41,543 bases of DNA from a virus. The notes under the pieces were generated by a model that saw only the letters and a list, made by a program, of their open reading frames with translations, searched no databases and was not told the origin of the DNA. The stretch is from positions 1-41,543 of IMG/VR virus record IMGVR_UViG_3300003885_000012; one strand, given 5' to 3'. Below are positions 24,720 to 31,392 of this stretch, piece by piece. Made by a program: the position numbers and the translations under genes. Each line of letters opens with the position of its first letter. Position 1 is the first letter of the stretch.

Positions 24720-24843
24720 ATTATTGCACTGGAAAACAATAATGAATAATCAAACTCCAACAAATTTAAAAGCCAGAGAAGCCGTTAGGAATTTCTATAT
24801 CGTAAGGTATGGAAGCGCTTTCATTCATTGTTTGCGCCCAGTG
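24720..24843 (+). ncRNA. Structured leader upstream of the replication operon
   Basis: A first hairpin pairs ATTATTG (24720-24726) with CAATAAT (24737-24743). Its loop begins CACTGG (24727-24732), which is complementary to CCAGTG (24838-24843) inside the loop of the downstream terminator-like stem. A small stem GCGC/GCGC (24815-24818 with 24834-24837) sits beside it. An ATG at 24742 opens a 45-codon frame running through the whole structure and stopping two bases before the next gene. The leader could therefore be sensed by RNA folding, by translation, or by both. It matches no RNA family I recognise. Confidence 0.6.
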
Positions 24844-24867
24844 TTCCTAGCGGCTTTTGTGTTTTTT
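24779..24867 (+). terminator. Terminator-like attenuator before the methyltransferase-like gene
   Basis: AAGCCGTTAGGAA (24779-24791) pairs with TTCCTAGCGGCTT (24844-24856) over 13 bases with one G-U, around a 52-base loop. The arm runs directly into TTTTGTGTTTTTT (24855-24867). A stem followed by a U-rich tract 11 bases ahead of a start codon suggests conditional termination. The large loop means that the stem could also be mainly structural. Confidence 0.6.
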
Positions 24868-24878
24868 AGGGGATAATA

Positions 24879-25520
24879 ATGAAAAACAAAGATAAAATAA
24901 TTCTTCATTTGTGCTCAGGAGAAAAAGGTTCTGATACTTTACCTTATCGTGAGGCAGGATATGATGTAAGATTAATAGGGAAAAATATAGGAGTAGAAAA
25001 TTATCATCCTCCTGAAAATGTATATGGCATTATTGCAAATCCACCTTGTACTAATTTTTCTTTTGCAAAATCTAACTCCAGATATCCCCGGGATATGAGA
25101 GAAGCAATGAGATTAGTAAAAGAATGTCTCAGAATAATTTGGGAATGTCAATATGATTTACCGACTCCGTTAGCCAAGCGAACCAATCTTAAATTCTGGA
25201 TGCTCGAGAATCCTTTTGGGTTGTTAAGGCGTTATCTCGGTCATGCTGTCATGGTATATCACCCGTATGAATATGGGGACCCATACCAAAAGAAAACTTG
25301 CATATGGGGATTTTTTAATATTCCTAAAAAAAATCCATGTTCTGAATTTAAAAAAGATTATATACATACAATATCCCCCAATGGAAAGCCATTGAAAAGA
25401 TTCGATCAATTACTGAACAAAGAATTTAATTACCAAGACAGTAAATCTATGTCCAGACAGGAGAGAAGGTCTATATGCTCTCCTGGATTTGCAAAGGCAT
25501 TTTTTAAGGCAAATAAATAA
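24879..25520 (+). CDS. C5-cytosine-methyltransferase-like protein
   Basis: A 213-residue protein. LHLCSGEKG (residues ~8-16) resembles the AdoMet-binding motif I, NPPCTNFSF (~54-62) holds the PPC catalytic Cys of C5-cytosine methyltransferases, and MLENPFG (~107-113) fits the ENP/ENV motif. The usual target-recognition domain is absent, and the protein is half the length of standard enzymes, as in several short phage members. It could modify phage DNA or act on a nucleotide. Its stop overlaps the next ATG (AATAATGATAG region). Confidence 0.75.
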   Translation: MKNKDKIILHLCSGEKGSDTLPYREAGYDVRLIGKNIGVENYHPPENVYGIIANPPCTNFSFAKSNSRYPRDMREAMRLVKECLRIIWECQYDLPTPLAKRTNLKFWMLENPFGLLRRYLGHAVMVYHPYEYGDPYQKKTCIWGFFNIPKKNPCSEFKKDYIHTISPNGKPLKRFDQLLNKEFNYQDSKSMSRQERRSICSPGFAKAFFKANK

Positions 25521-26320
25521 TGATAGAAGAAGATCAAGTAAAAACAAAAAGCGGAGCTATTTTATTATCTCGATCTTTAATGGAAAGTTGTGTTTTTCAG
25601 GATGAAAATTTATTAAAAGTTTGGATTTGGTGTCTATTGAAAGCCAGCCACAAAGATAACTTTTTCCCTATGAGAACAGGGAGAGGAAGTACAATCGTAA
25701 ACGTCAAAAGAGGACAGTTTGTTTTTGGACGGAAACAAGCAGCCAAAGAATTAAGGATGAAACCCAGTTCTGTGCAAGATAGGATGAAAAAATTACAAAA
25801 CCTTCAAAATCTCGACATCCAAAGCAACACCCATTACTCTATCGTAACTATTTGTAATTATGACTATTACCAGAACTTAGAAAACTACAAAGGACAGGCA
25901 ACCCGTCAACCAACCGTCAACCAACCGTCAACCAACCGTCAACCAACCGTCACATACAATAATGTTAATAATGTTAAGAATGAAGAGAATAAAGAAAAAA
26001 CCTTTCATCCCAACTCTGATGAGTTGCGACTAAGCGAGTTGCTTTGGACTTTAATTTTAAAAAGGAATCCTAACCATAAAAAGCCAAATCTCCAAAACTG
26101 GGCTAAACATATTTCTTTGATGATTCGGGTCGATAAAAGAATTACCGGGGAAATAGAAAAAATTATCCGCTGGTGTCAAGATGATTTGTTTTGGCAGAAT
26201 AATATTTTGAGTACAGACAAACTTAGAAAACAGTATGATCAGCTCAAACTCAAAATGGAAGCACCGGATAAAGATGAAATAAACTTTGATTTTCTAAAGG
26301 AGGAAAACAATGACAAATAA
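25520..26320 (+). CDS. Replication initiator, lambda-O-like winged-helix protein
   Basis: A 266-residue protein. The N-terminal ~125 residues fit phage replisome organisers: VFQDENLLKVWIWCLLKASHKDN, VNVKRGQFVFGRKQAAKELRMKPSSVQDRMKKLQN and YSIVTICNYDYYQ (winged-helix DNA-binding type). Residues ~128-145 are a Gln/Pro/Thr/Asn linker coded by 11-bp iterons. The C-terminal ~100 residues are helical and likely bind the helicase loader. As in lambda O, the origin seems to lie inside the gene. It overlaps the next gene by 11 bases. Confidence 0.82.
   Translation: MIEEDQVKTKSGAILLSRSLMESCVFQDENLLKVWIWCLLKASHKDNFFPMRTGRGSTIVNVKRGQFVFGRKQAAKELRMKPSSVQDRMKKLQNLQNLDIQSNTHYSIVTICNYDYYQNLENYKGQATRQPTVNQPSTNRQPTVTYNNVNNVKNEENKEKTFHPNSDELRLSELLWTLILKRNPNHKKPNLQNWAKHISLMIRVDKRITGEIEKIIRWCQDDLFWQNNILSTDKLRKQYDQLKLKMEAPDKDEINFDFLKEENNDK
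25903..25952 (+). repeat. 11-bp iterons, probable replication origin
   Basis: Four perfect, contiguous copies of CCGTCAACCAA (25903-25946) followed by a partial fifth (CCGTCA). The 11-bp period matches about one DNA turn, so bound initiator molecules would lie on one face. Since 11 is not a multiple of three, the repeat is read in successive frames as QPTV, NQPST and NRQPTV, which are all tolerated in a flexible linker. Position inside the initiator gene is the lambda-type arrangement. Confidence 0.82.
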
Positions 26321-26879
26321 TGAATTCAACGATGGGATTATAGCTTTAGCAGATAATTTTCAAGCAAGAAGACCGCATGATAGACAAATCAGACGGATAT
26401 ATAGCAAGCTATCTTACCTGCCGGATGGTAAATTTGGCAAAATGGTAGATTACGTAATCGATAATTACGATATGTTTAAATTTTCCATTAAGGAATTTAA
26501 AAATGCCCTTAAAGCAACTCCATGGATACCTCAAGCTGAGGCCCAAAGTAATGTTGCCTGTAATCTATGCAATAGTACAGGATTTATAGGCTATACCTTT
26601 AAAAAAGCTGGTAGGAATCTTGCTTACTCTGCCCGGTGCGACTGTGATTATGGGCAGCAGTTATCAGATCAAATCCCATTGTACAGTGACTTATTCCCTG
26701 GTGAAGTTATATACGGCAAACCAAAAAGTAAAGAGCAAGTGGCTACAGAGGACATCAGAGCTTTGCTGGTGCTTATGGATTATCCTGATTTGCTCAAACC
26801 GATCCAGGGCAAGCCCTATGCAGAGTGGAGAGAGTACATAAGACAGCCTGAGATTGTTAACATTTTGATGAGGGGGTGA
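26310..26879 (+). CDS. Putative helicase-loader partner with a zinc site
   Basis: A 189-residue protein. The N-terminal helical part (NEFNDGIIALADNFQARRPHDRQIRRIYSKLSYL, then FSIKEFKNAL) is like N-terminal domains of phage P-type replication proteins. It is followed by CNLC (~78-81) and CDCDYG (~107-112), a probable zinc site. It has no Walker box, so it would recruit rather than act as an ATPase. It directly follows the initiator, as P follows O in lambda. Confidence 0.6.
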   Translation: MTNNEFNDGIIALADNFQARRPHDRQIRRIYSKLSYLPDGKFGKMVDYVIDNYDMFKFSIKEFKNALKATPWIPQAEAQSNVACNLCNSTGFIGYTFKKAGRNLAYSARCDCDYGQQLSDQIPLYSDLFPGEVIYGKPKSKEQVATEDIRALLVLMDYPDLLKPIQGKPYAEWREYIRQPEIVNILMRG

Positions 26880-26884
26880 TAAAT

Positions 26885-27064
26885 ATGAATGCAGACATAG
26901 CTGATCATAGGGATGATCCGATAATTTATTGCAATCCTGGGGAACATCGCATAAGCATAAAGGCTTGCTGGGCCCGCCAGCAGGCAAAGAGGGACAAAAC
27001 AAAGAGTCTTGCAAAACTTTACTGTAGAAAAAGCTGTGAAAGGTTTGAGTTGGAAGCAGAATAA
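26885..27064 (+). CDS. Small Cys-rich protein
   Basis: Start 26885 is preferred over 26876 because GAGGGGGTGA lies six bases upstream. The 59-residue product has four Cys (YCNPGEH, ACWAR, YCRKSCERF) and a basic middle, suggesting a small metal-binding protein. Its gene follows the loader partner directly. Function unknown. Confidence 0.6.
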   Translation: MNADIADHRDDPIIYCNPGEHRISIKACWARQQAKRDKTKSLAKLYCRKSCERFELEAE

Positions 27065-27179
27065 CCCGATTTAAGGCTATCGAAACATTAAACTAAGGGC
27101 AAACTACCAGAAAAGAAAAAAGTCTTAAAATGGGATAGGTTTTGGCCTATAGAAAACGAAAGCAGGGGGATATCAAAAC

Positions 27180-27398
27180 ATGAAAACTGATGTTTGGGTT
27201 AAAAGATTAAATAATCTTACCAGAGAAATGCAGGAAATCGAGGATATAATACTACATTCGTCTGCATGGAAAGAGTTGATGACACAGGATAAATTTATAA
27301 AATTAGAAAGGGAGATAAATGAGCGAATTAAACTATCTCATTTGGGGGCAATGCGGATATGGACACTTAAAAAAAGGATATCAAAACATGAAAACTGA
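27180..27398 (+). CDS. Small helical protein, tandem copy 1
   Basis: A 72-residue helical protein (MKTDVWVKRLNNLTREMQEIEDI) preceded by an AGGGGG box. Its first ~48 residues match the next gene, including identical bases ahead of the ATG. Copy 2 stops after KLAREN, whereas copy 1 has lost that stop and reads 24 residues further into copy 2's leader. The 115 bases before it (27065-27179) hold no gene that I can support. Confidence 0.5.
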   Translation: MKTDVWVKRLNNLTREMQEIEDIILHSSAWKELMTQDKFIKLEREINERIKLSHLGAMRIWTLKKRISKHEN

Positions 27399-27531
27399 TG
27401 TTTGGGTTAAAAGATTAAATGTTCTTGCCATGAAAATGCAGGAAATTGAGGAGATGGTACATCCGTCTGTTTGGAAAGAGTTGACACAGGAACTAAGAGA
27501 TAAATTTATAAAATTAGCAAGGGAAAATTAA
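27388..27531 (+). CDS. Small helical protein, tandem copy 2
   Basis: A 47-residue protein, MKTDVWVKRLNVLAMKMQEIEEM onward, ending at a stop one base before the next ATG. The duplicated sequence starts about 14 bases before each ATG, and the copies are 208 bp apart. An upstream ATG at 27319, behind GGGAG, would add 23 residues in frame and may be used. Function unknown. Confidence 0.5.
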   Translation: MKTDVWVKRLNVLAMKMQEIEEMVHPSVWKELTQELRDKFIKLAREN

Positions 27532-28362
27532 ATGAAAATTGATTGGCCTAAAAAACCATATAAGTGGATTGAAGGCAAAACTTGTTTTATATCAATCCCT
27601 TTTACCTGGAATTTGCCTGATGTAAAGGCAATGATGCTTCAACATGATTTTCAAATAAAAAAATATGTTGTTGGTGGTCCTGCTGTTGATCTTTTGCCAA
27701 AATATTTTGATAATTTTGACAATGTATCTGTCAGTAAAAATTGCATAGGGATACTCCAAAAAATCAATCCTTTGGCAACTCGTACTACTCTTGGATGTCC
27801 AAGGAATTGTCAGTTTTGTGGGATAGGGCAAAACAAGATTGAGGGAGGAAAATTTACTGAGCTTAACGACTGGCCTGATCTACCGGTATTGATAGATAAT
27901 AATTTGCTGGCATCGAGCAACAAACATTTTGATAAAGTTATCGATCGTTTGAAAAAATGGGGCTGGTGTGATTTTAACCAGGGATTAGATATTGATTTCC
28001 TGGATGATTATCATGCCAGAAGGATCGCAGAAATTAAAAATCCCATAATAAGATTATCATTAGACAGCACAGACAAGGGCAAATGGCAAATAGCATATAA
28101 CAAATTAAGATCGGCAGGAATAGCGAAATCAAAAATACGGTCTTATGTATTAATCGGATATAATGATGATCCAACAATCGCATGGGATCAGTGTAATTGG
28201 GTTGAGGGACATGGAATTAAGCCTTTGCCTATGTGGTTTCATCCTCTTAATTCATTAATATACAACGAGATTACCATTAATCAGCAAACAATGGGATGGA
28301 CAAAAAAAGAACAAAGGCAAATTATGGGTTTTTTTTATCAACATAGGGGAAAAAGAAAATGA
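27532..28362 (+). CDS. Radical SAM protein, first of two
   Basis: A 276-residue protein with the cluster motif CPRNCQFC (C-x3-C-x2-C, ~residues 88-95) directly after a T-T-L-G. The N-terminal ~80 residues (FISIPFTWNLPD, VVGGPAVDLLP) look like the domain that precedes the radical core in B12-binding-type family members. DSTDKGKW and YVLIGYNDDP are later barrel segments. It would use S-adenosylmethionine and a 4Fe-4S cluster for radical chemistry on an unknown substrate. It overlaps the second radical SAM gene by four bases. Confidence 0.8.
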   Translation: MKIDWPKKPYKWIEGKTCFISIPFTWNLPDVKAMMLQHDFQIKKYVVGGPAVDLLPKYFDNFDNVSVSKNCIGILQKINPLATRTTLGCPRNCQFCGIGQNKIEGGKFTELNDWPDLPVLIDNNLLASSNKHFDKVIDRLKKWGWCDFNQGLDIDFLDDYHARRIAEIKNPIIRLSLDSTDKGKWQIAYNKLRSAGIAKSKIRSYVLIGYNDDPTIAWDQCNWVEGHGIKPLPMWFHPLNSLIYNEITINQQTMGWTKKEQRQIMGFFYQHRGKRK

Positions 28363-29057
28363 ATAAACAAGGCAAAGATGGTATCGATTATTGCGACTAT
28401 ACGTGGTCGCCGATCACAGGCTGTAAGAATATATGTAGTTACTGCTACGCCAGGGCAATAGCTACCAGATTCAAAGGGTCTAAGGCTTTTCCTGATGGCT
28501 TTGAGCCCACCTTTCACCCTGACAGACTGGCCGAACCCGGGAAACTCAATAAGCCGGCAAAAATATTTGTCTGTAATATGGGCGATCTGTTTGGATGTGA
28601 CAATCCTGTATGGATAGCAAAGGTCTTGCATACAATACAAGATAATCCTCAGCATACATTTTTGTTAATAACAAAGTATCCGCTTAGGATGTATCTTTAC
28701 AACAGTTTAATTGGGCAGTTAAAAAATGTGTGGTTAGGCGTTACAGTAGACAAACCTAAAGAGTTGTATTATTTGGAAAATCTTGTGGCATGTGAGGCCA
28801 AAGTAAAATTCATATCGTTTGAACCCTTGCTTGCACCAATGAATGATGTAGATTTAACCGGTATCGATTGGATTATCATCGGCGGTCAGTCGGGCAGAAA
28901 TAAGTTTGTGCCTCCGGAAGAGTGGGTTTGGGACTTACAAACCAAGGCGGACAAGTTGAGGATACCGGTATTTCTCAAAGATAACTTAGAACTTTATACC
29001 GGTATCCCCAGGCGTAAGGTGGTGGTTAAAAAGTTTCCTGTTATTCCTCTTCTATAA
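28359..29057 (+). CDS. Radical SAM protein of the phage Gp37/Gp68 (DUF5131) type
   Basis: A 232-residue protein with YTWSPITGCKNICSYCYARAIA (cluster Cys at C-x3-C-x2-C, ~residues 22-29), KIFVCNMGDLFG, WLGVTVDKP, FISFEPLLAPM and IIIGGQSGRNKFVP. This order is that of DUF5131/Gp37-Gp68 proteins, common in phages and sometimes linked with three-Cys-motif partner proteins; none is visible here. Its 3' end overlaps the convergent ribbon-helix-helix gene by 17 bases. Confidence 0.85.
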   Translation: MNKQGKDGIDYCDYTWSPITGCKNICSYCYARAIATRFKGSKAFPDGFEPTFHPDRLAEPGKLNKPAKIFVCNMGDLFGCDNPVWIAKVLHTIQDNPQHTFLLITKYPLRMYLYNSLIGQLKNVWLGVTVDKPKELYYLENLVACEAKVKFISFEPLLAPMNDVDLTGIDWIIIGGQSGRNKFVPPEEWVWDLQTKADKLRIPVFLKDNLELYTGIPRRKVVVKKFPVIPLL

Positions 29058-29190
29058 ACCCTTTCCATGCTTCCAGGGTTTCGTGGATGAGTTTCTGCAT
29101 GGTGGTTTGGCGTTTTAATGCCTCCATCTTTAGCCACTTGTGCAGTTCAAAATCGAGAAACAATGTAAATTGCTTTTTTGTTTCATTCAT
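29041..29190 (-). CDS. Ribbon-helix-helix protein, 49 residues
   Basis: Start 29190 is chosen because AAGGAGG lies about ten bases upstream; an in-frame ATG at 29223 would overlap the preceding gene without a box. KKQFTLFLDFELHKWLKMEALKRQTTMQKLIHETLEAWKGF shows the strand, helix, turn, helix order of Arc/CopG proteins. As the last gene of the leftward small-gene operon it is a candidate autoregulator. Confidence 0.7.
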   Translation of the reverse strand: MNETKKQFTLFLDFELHKWLKMEALKRQTTMQKLIHETLEAWKGFIEEE

Positions 29191-29206
29191 TTTAATTTTA
29201 TCCTCC

Positions 29207-29395
29207 TTACATGTGCAAATCATCGCTGATTTGCTCTAATCCCTTATCGTAGCCCTCGGTATACTTGCTTTCCATGCAATATTTACATGGTGAAACCTTG
29301 ATGAGGACAGTTTCAACGCTTCTGTTAAGATGAGTCGCTTCAATCTCTGACTTTTTCCCGCACTTGCTGCATTTATATATTGTTTTCATTTTCAT
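29207..29395 (-). CDS. Zinc-ribbon protein, 62 residues
   Basis: Two Cys pairs, CSKCGK (~9-14) and CKYC (~37-40), spaced as in a classical zinc ribbon, with an acidic tail. The gene overlaps the end of the preceding one by 23 bases. Such small ribbons often bind nucleic acid or host polymerase, but no partner is visible. Confidence 0.6.
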   Translation of the reverse strand: MKMKTIYKCSKCGKKSEIEATHLNRSVETVLIKVSPCKYCMESKYTEGYDKGLEQISDDLHM

Positions 29396-29579
29396 CCATC
29401 TCCTTTTTTAAAATTAAGTACATCTCTTTGATCTCTGTTTCGTTCTTAGCAGGTAAAAATTTCCATCTTATCAGACTAAATAATTCTATACATGCACTTT
29501 TTACCAAGCAAACATTACAATCATCTTCTTGGCAAACCTGACTACAATTCAGTATCTCTGTTATCAATTCTATTTTCAT
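29373..29579 (-). CDS. Four-Cys small protein, paralogue A
   Basis: A 68-residue protein. It shares with the gene at 30242-30451 the pattern MKI-x-L, C...C-x-x-C...AC-x-ELF-L, then K-(F/W)LPAK-x-E-x-EI. The Cys residues suggest a metal or redox site. The two paralogues are separated by two unrelated genes. Function unknown. Confidence 0.55.
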   Translation of the reverse strand: MKIELITEILNCSQVCQEDDCNVCLVKSACIELFSLIRWKFLPAKNETEIKEMYLILKKEMDENENNI

Positions 29580-29599
29580 CTTGTTGTTCTCTTTCCTCC

Positions 29600-30019
29600 T
29601 TAAAATTTAAGTCCTACGCCAAGGTAGGCATTACGTGATACCACGCCTACTTCAATTGTGGATACTATCCCCAAGAATATCTTTCTATTTTTAGGGGACA
29701 GATTGTCTGCAATCCACCACTGTAAAGCCGATACCCCGATAAAATAGAGCGGGATAAAGCCCTCTCCTATGAGGTCAACGCCTCCGTTAATGATAGGATT
29801 GACCTCCGTGCGGTTTGGATCGCCAAAGATGTCCTTAGTTTGCAAGGTATCAACCGCACTGGCTGATACCGTTATTGCAAATAAGGTTTTGTCTGTCTTG
29901 TCCCAATCCGCCCCGAAAGCCAGGCTCCCTAAGGCTAAGAATACCCATACCCAAAATGCTATGAGGGCAAGGTATAAACCTAACACATCCCAATTGATTA
30001 GCTTAAGTAACTTTTTCAT
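29600..30019 (-). CDS. Membrane protein with three to four spans
   Basis: A 139-residue protein behind AGGGAG. Hydrophobic segments lie at residues ~10-36 (ending in SLAFGA, which could be a signal cleavage site), ~45-58, ~83-103 (LIGEGFIPLYFIGVSALQWW) and ~112-128. It resembles small inner-membrane proteins of unknown function. It also contains one GFIPL pentapeptide, as found in the large internal protein, probably by chance. Confidence 0.6.
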   Translation of the reverse strand: MKKLLKLINWDVLGLYLALIAFWVWVFLALGSLAFGADWDKTDKTLFAITVSASAVDTLQTKDIFGDPNRTEVNPIINGGVDLIGEGFIPLYFIGVSALQWWIADNLSPKNRKIFLGIVSTIEVGVVSRNAYLGVGLKF

Positions 30020-30245
30020 TGATTTTTTCTCCCTTCAAAAATAGAGTCCCATCTTTTATCTCAAAATCATCGAACAGGCCTATATAATGTAGGCTTCCTT
30101 TTAAATAGGTATAAACTGTAGATCGATAACCTATTGTTTTGAAATATTTTTTATTTGGGAGGTACTTTATTTTTATTTTTTTGCCATACTTTTTTCTTAA
30201 AACACGATTTATAAGTATTTTACTTACTCCATTTTTGTTTTTCAT
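30003..30245 (-). CDS. Small basic protein, 80 residues
   Basis: A Lys- and Tyr-rich protein (MKNKNGVSKILINRVLRKKYGKKIKIKYLP) with a C-terminal beta-type segment (DGTLFLKGEKINEKV). It overlaps both neighbours. The basic N-terminal half could bind nucleic acid. No family recognised. Confidence 0.5.
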   Translation of the reverse strand: MKNKNGVSKILINRVLRKKYGKKIKIKYLPNKKYFKTIGYRSTVYTYLKGSLHYIGLFDDFEIKDGTLFLKGEKINEKVT

Positions 30246-30451
30246 TTCTCCTCATCTTGTATGCATTCGATGGTTGTAGTCAAATTTTCAATCTCTTTTT
30301 CACTTTTTGCCGGCAACCACTTATGCTTAGTAAGTAAAAATAGCTCATCGCAAGCGTCCTGTGCCGGGCAGATATAACATTTTGTCTCTTGCCTTGCATA
30401 CATCTGCCGATACTGACAGTCTATCAACATTTTAGCTAATTTTATTTTCAT
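30242..30451 (-). CDS. Four-Cys small protein, paralogue B
   Basis: A 69-residue paralogue of the protein at 29373-29579, with CYICPAQDACDELFLLTKHKWLPAKSEKEIE as the shared core. It overlaps the previous and following genes by four bases each, so the run 30720-30003 is translated as a coupled set. Confidence 0.55.
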   Translation of the reverse strand: MKIKLAKMLIDCQYRQMYARQETKCYICPAQDACDELFLLTKHKWLPAKSEKEIENLTTTIECIQDEEK

Positions 30452-30720
30452 GGTTTTAACCCCCTGGGAACTTTAAAAACCTTGCGGTTATCCCCCATAG
30501 CATTAAAAACTATTGTCTTGCCCTCTATTTTAGGGACCAAGTTTTTAAGAGCTTCGTAGGGAGTTTTCCCATCTCCAAAGGTGGATAATAGTGTTGTAGC
30601 TCTTGGGCTTTCTTTGATTTCTCCCCTTTCAAAACTTGCCGACCATCTCATATTTTGATTGGGATAGTAGGTAAGCCGGATTTGCTCGTCAATCATGTCT
30701 GCAAATTCAGTGATTTTCAT
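30448..30720 (-). CDS. Unknown protein, 90 residues
   Basis: An alpha/beta-type protein with the segment SPRATTLLSTFGDGKTPYEALKNLVPKIEGKTIVF, which recalls small HicB-like or YcfA-partner folds (a short sheet then a helix with Y-E-A-L). No toxin partner is next to it, so the link is weak. Coupled to its neighbours by four-base overlaps. Confidence 0.5.
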   Translation of the reverse strand: MKITEFADMIDEQIRLTYYPNQNMRWSASFERGEIKESPRATTLLSTFGDGKTPYEALKNLVPKIEGKTIVFNAMGDNRKVFKVPRGLKP

Positions 30721-30965
30721 CTTCTTTTCCTTTCATTCCCTTGGCCACTATTCCAGTCCCAGCGATTCTCCATAGGATTATACTCAGGCCTTGCGTTATC
30801 AGGCTGATAGCTCCAGTTTCCCTCCATGGAGTTATACTTGAGAGTTTGCCTGTCCTGGTTTGTGGTTTCCCATCTGTTTTCCATGGGATTATACCTTTGC
30901 TCGGCGCAGGCAATAGCGGGAGAGGCTACTATTAAACTTATTGCCAGTAACATTATCTTTATCAT
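30717..30965 (-). CDS. Exported protein with YNPMENRW repeats
   Basis: An 82-residue protein behind GGAGGG. A clear signal peptide (IKIMLLAISLIVASPAIACA) is followed by three copies of a tryptophan motif: YNPMENRWE, YNSMEGNWS and YNPMENRWD, spaced ~20 residues, and a basic tail (GNERKRR). Similar Y-N-P-x-x-x-x-W repeats occur in short bacterial exported proteins of unknown function. It may act in the periplasm or on the host surface. Confidence 0.65.
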   Translation of the reverse strand: MIKIMLLAISLIVASPAIACAEQRYNPMENRWETTNQDRQTLKYNSMEGNWSYQPDNARPEYNPMENRWDWNSGQGNERKRR

Positions 30966-30971
30966 TTTATC

Positions 30972-31106
30972 TTAATCCCTCCATTTCCAAGTTTCGCTAA
31001 TTATTTTTTGATACTCTTTATCGGCTTTATCTGCCGATATCATTTTTAACCTGTATCTTAATAAAATCAACTCTCTATGTTTCTGTAAACACAAGTCTTT
31101 TGTCAT
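30972..31106 (-). CDS. Small basic protein, 44 residues
   Basis: ATG at 31106 overlaps the previous stop (ATGA) with GGAG ten bases upstream. The product, MTKDLCLQKHRELILLRYRLKMI onward, is helical and basic and ends in WKWRD. The coupled start and good box support a real gene despite its size. Confidence 0.5.
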   Translation of the reverse strand: MTKDLCLQKHRELILLRYRLKMISADKADKEYQKIISETWKWRD

Positions 31107-31192
31107 TTCACCTTTCTCCTCTTTATAGCCTGTCTAAGCCTCTGCACACACTTTAAGGCGTGCTCTAACTGTTTGATTTTGTTTCTATTCAT
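31103..31192 (-). CDS. Small basic protein, 29 residues
   Basis: AAAGGAG lies seven bases before ATG at 31192, which overlaps the end of the preceding gene. The product (MNRNKIKQLEHALKCVQRL and a basic tail) is a single amphipathic helix. It is coupled to the 44-residue gene by an ATGA overlap. Confidence 0.45.
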   Translation of the reverse strand: MNRNKIKQLEHALKCVQRLRQAIKRRKVK

Positions 31193-31385
31193 AATTATTC
31201 TCCTTTAACCACTTAAGCCTCTTCTCCCTACACTTTTCAATGGTAGGGGCGACACAGGTAAATAGCCTTCCCCCGGGAGTCCTGTAATCGTACATGACAT
31301 AGGACTTCCCCCTGGTTCTCTCAAACCTTTCAAATCTTTCCTCTCCTGGTAAACACCTTGAGCATCCTTTAACATCTGTTTTCAT
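31185..31385 (-). CDS. Unknown small protein, 66 residues
   Basis: A basic protein with three Cys (GCSRCLPG and the FTCVAPTIEKCREKRLKWL segment). The N-terminal CSRC pair plus later Cys could form a metal site. An AAGGAG box lies somewhat far (12 bases) from the ATG. Function unknown. Confidence 0.55.
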   Translation of the reverse strand: MKTDVKGCSRCLPGEERFERFERTRGKSYVMYDYRTPGGRLFTCVAPTIEKCREKRLKWLKENNYE

Positions 31386-31392
31386 AATTTTA

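Noticed and set aside
25903-25952. CRISPR or slippage-only low-complexity repeat
   Set aside because: Four perfect 11-bp units in an initiator gene fit origin iterons better; there are no spacers.
30448-30720. HicB-type antitoxin
   Set aside because: The resemblance is limited to one short segment and there is no HicA-like toxin beside it.
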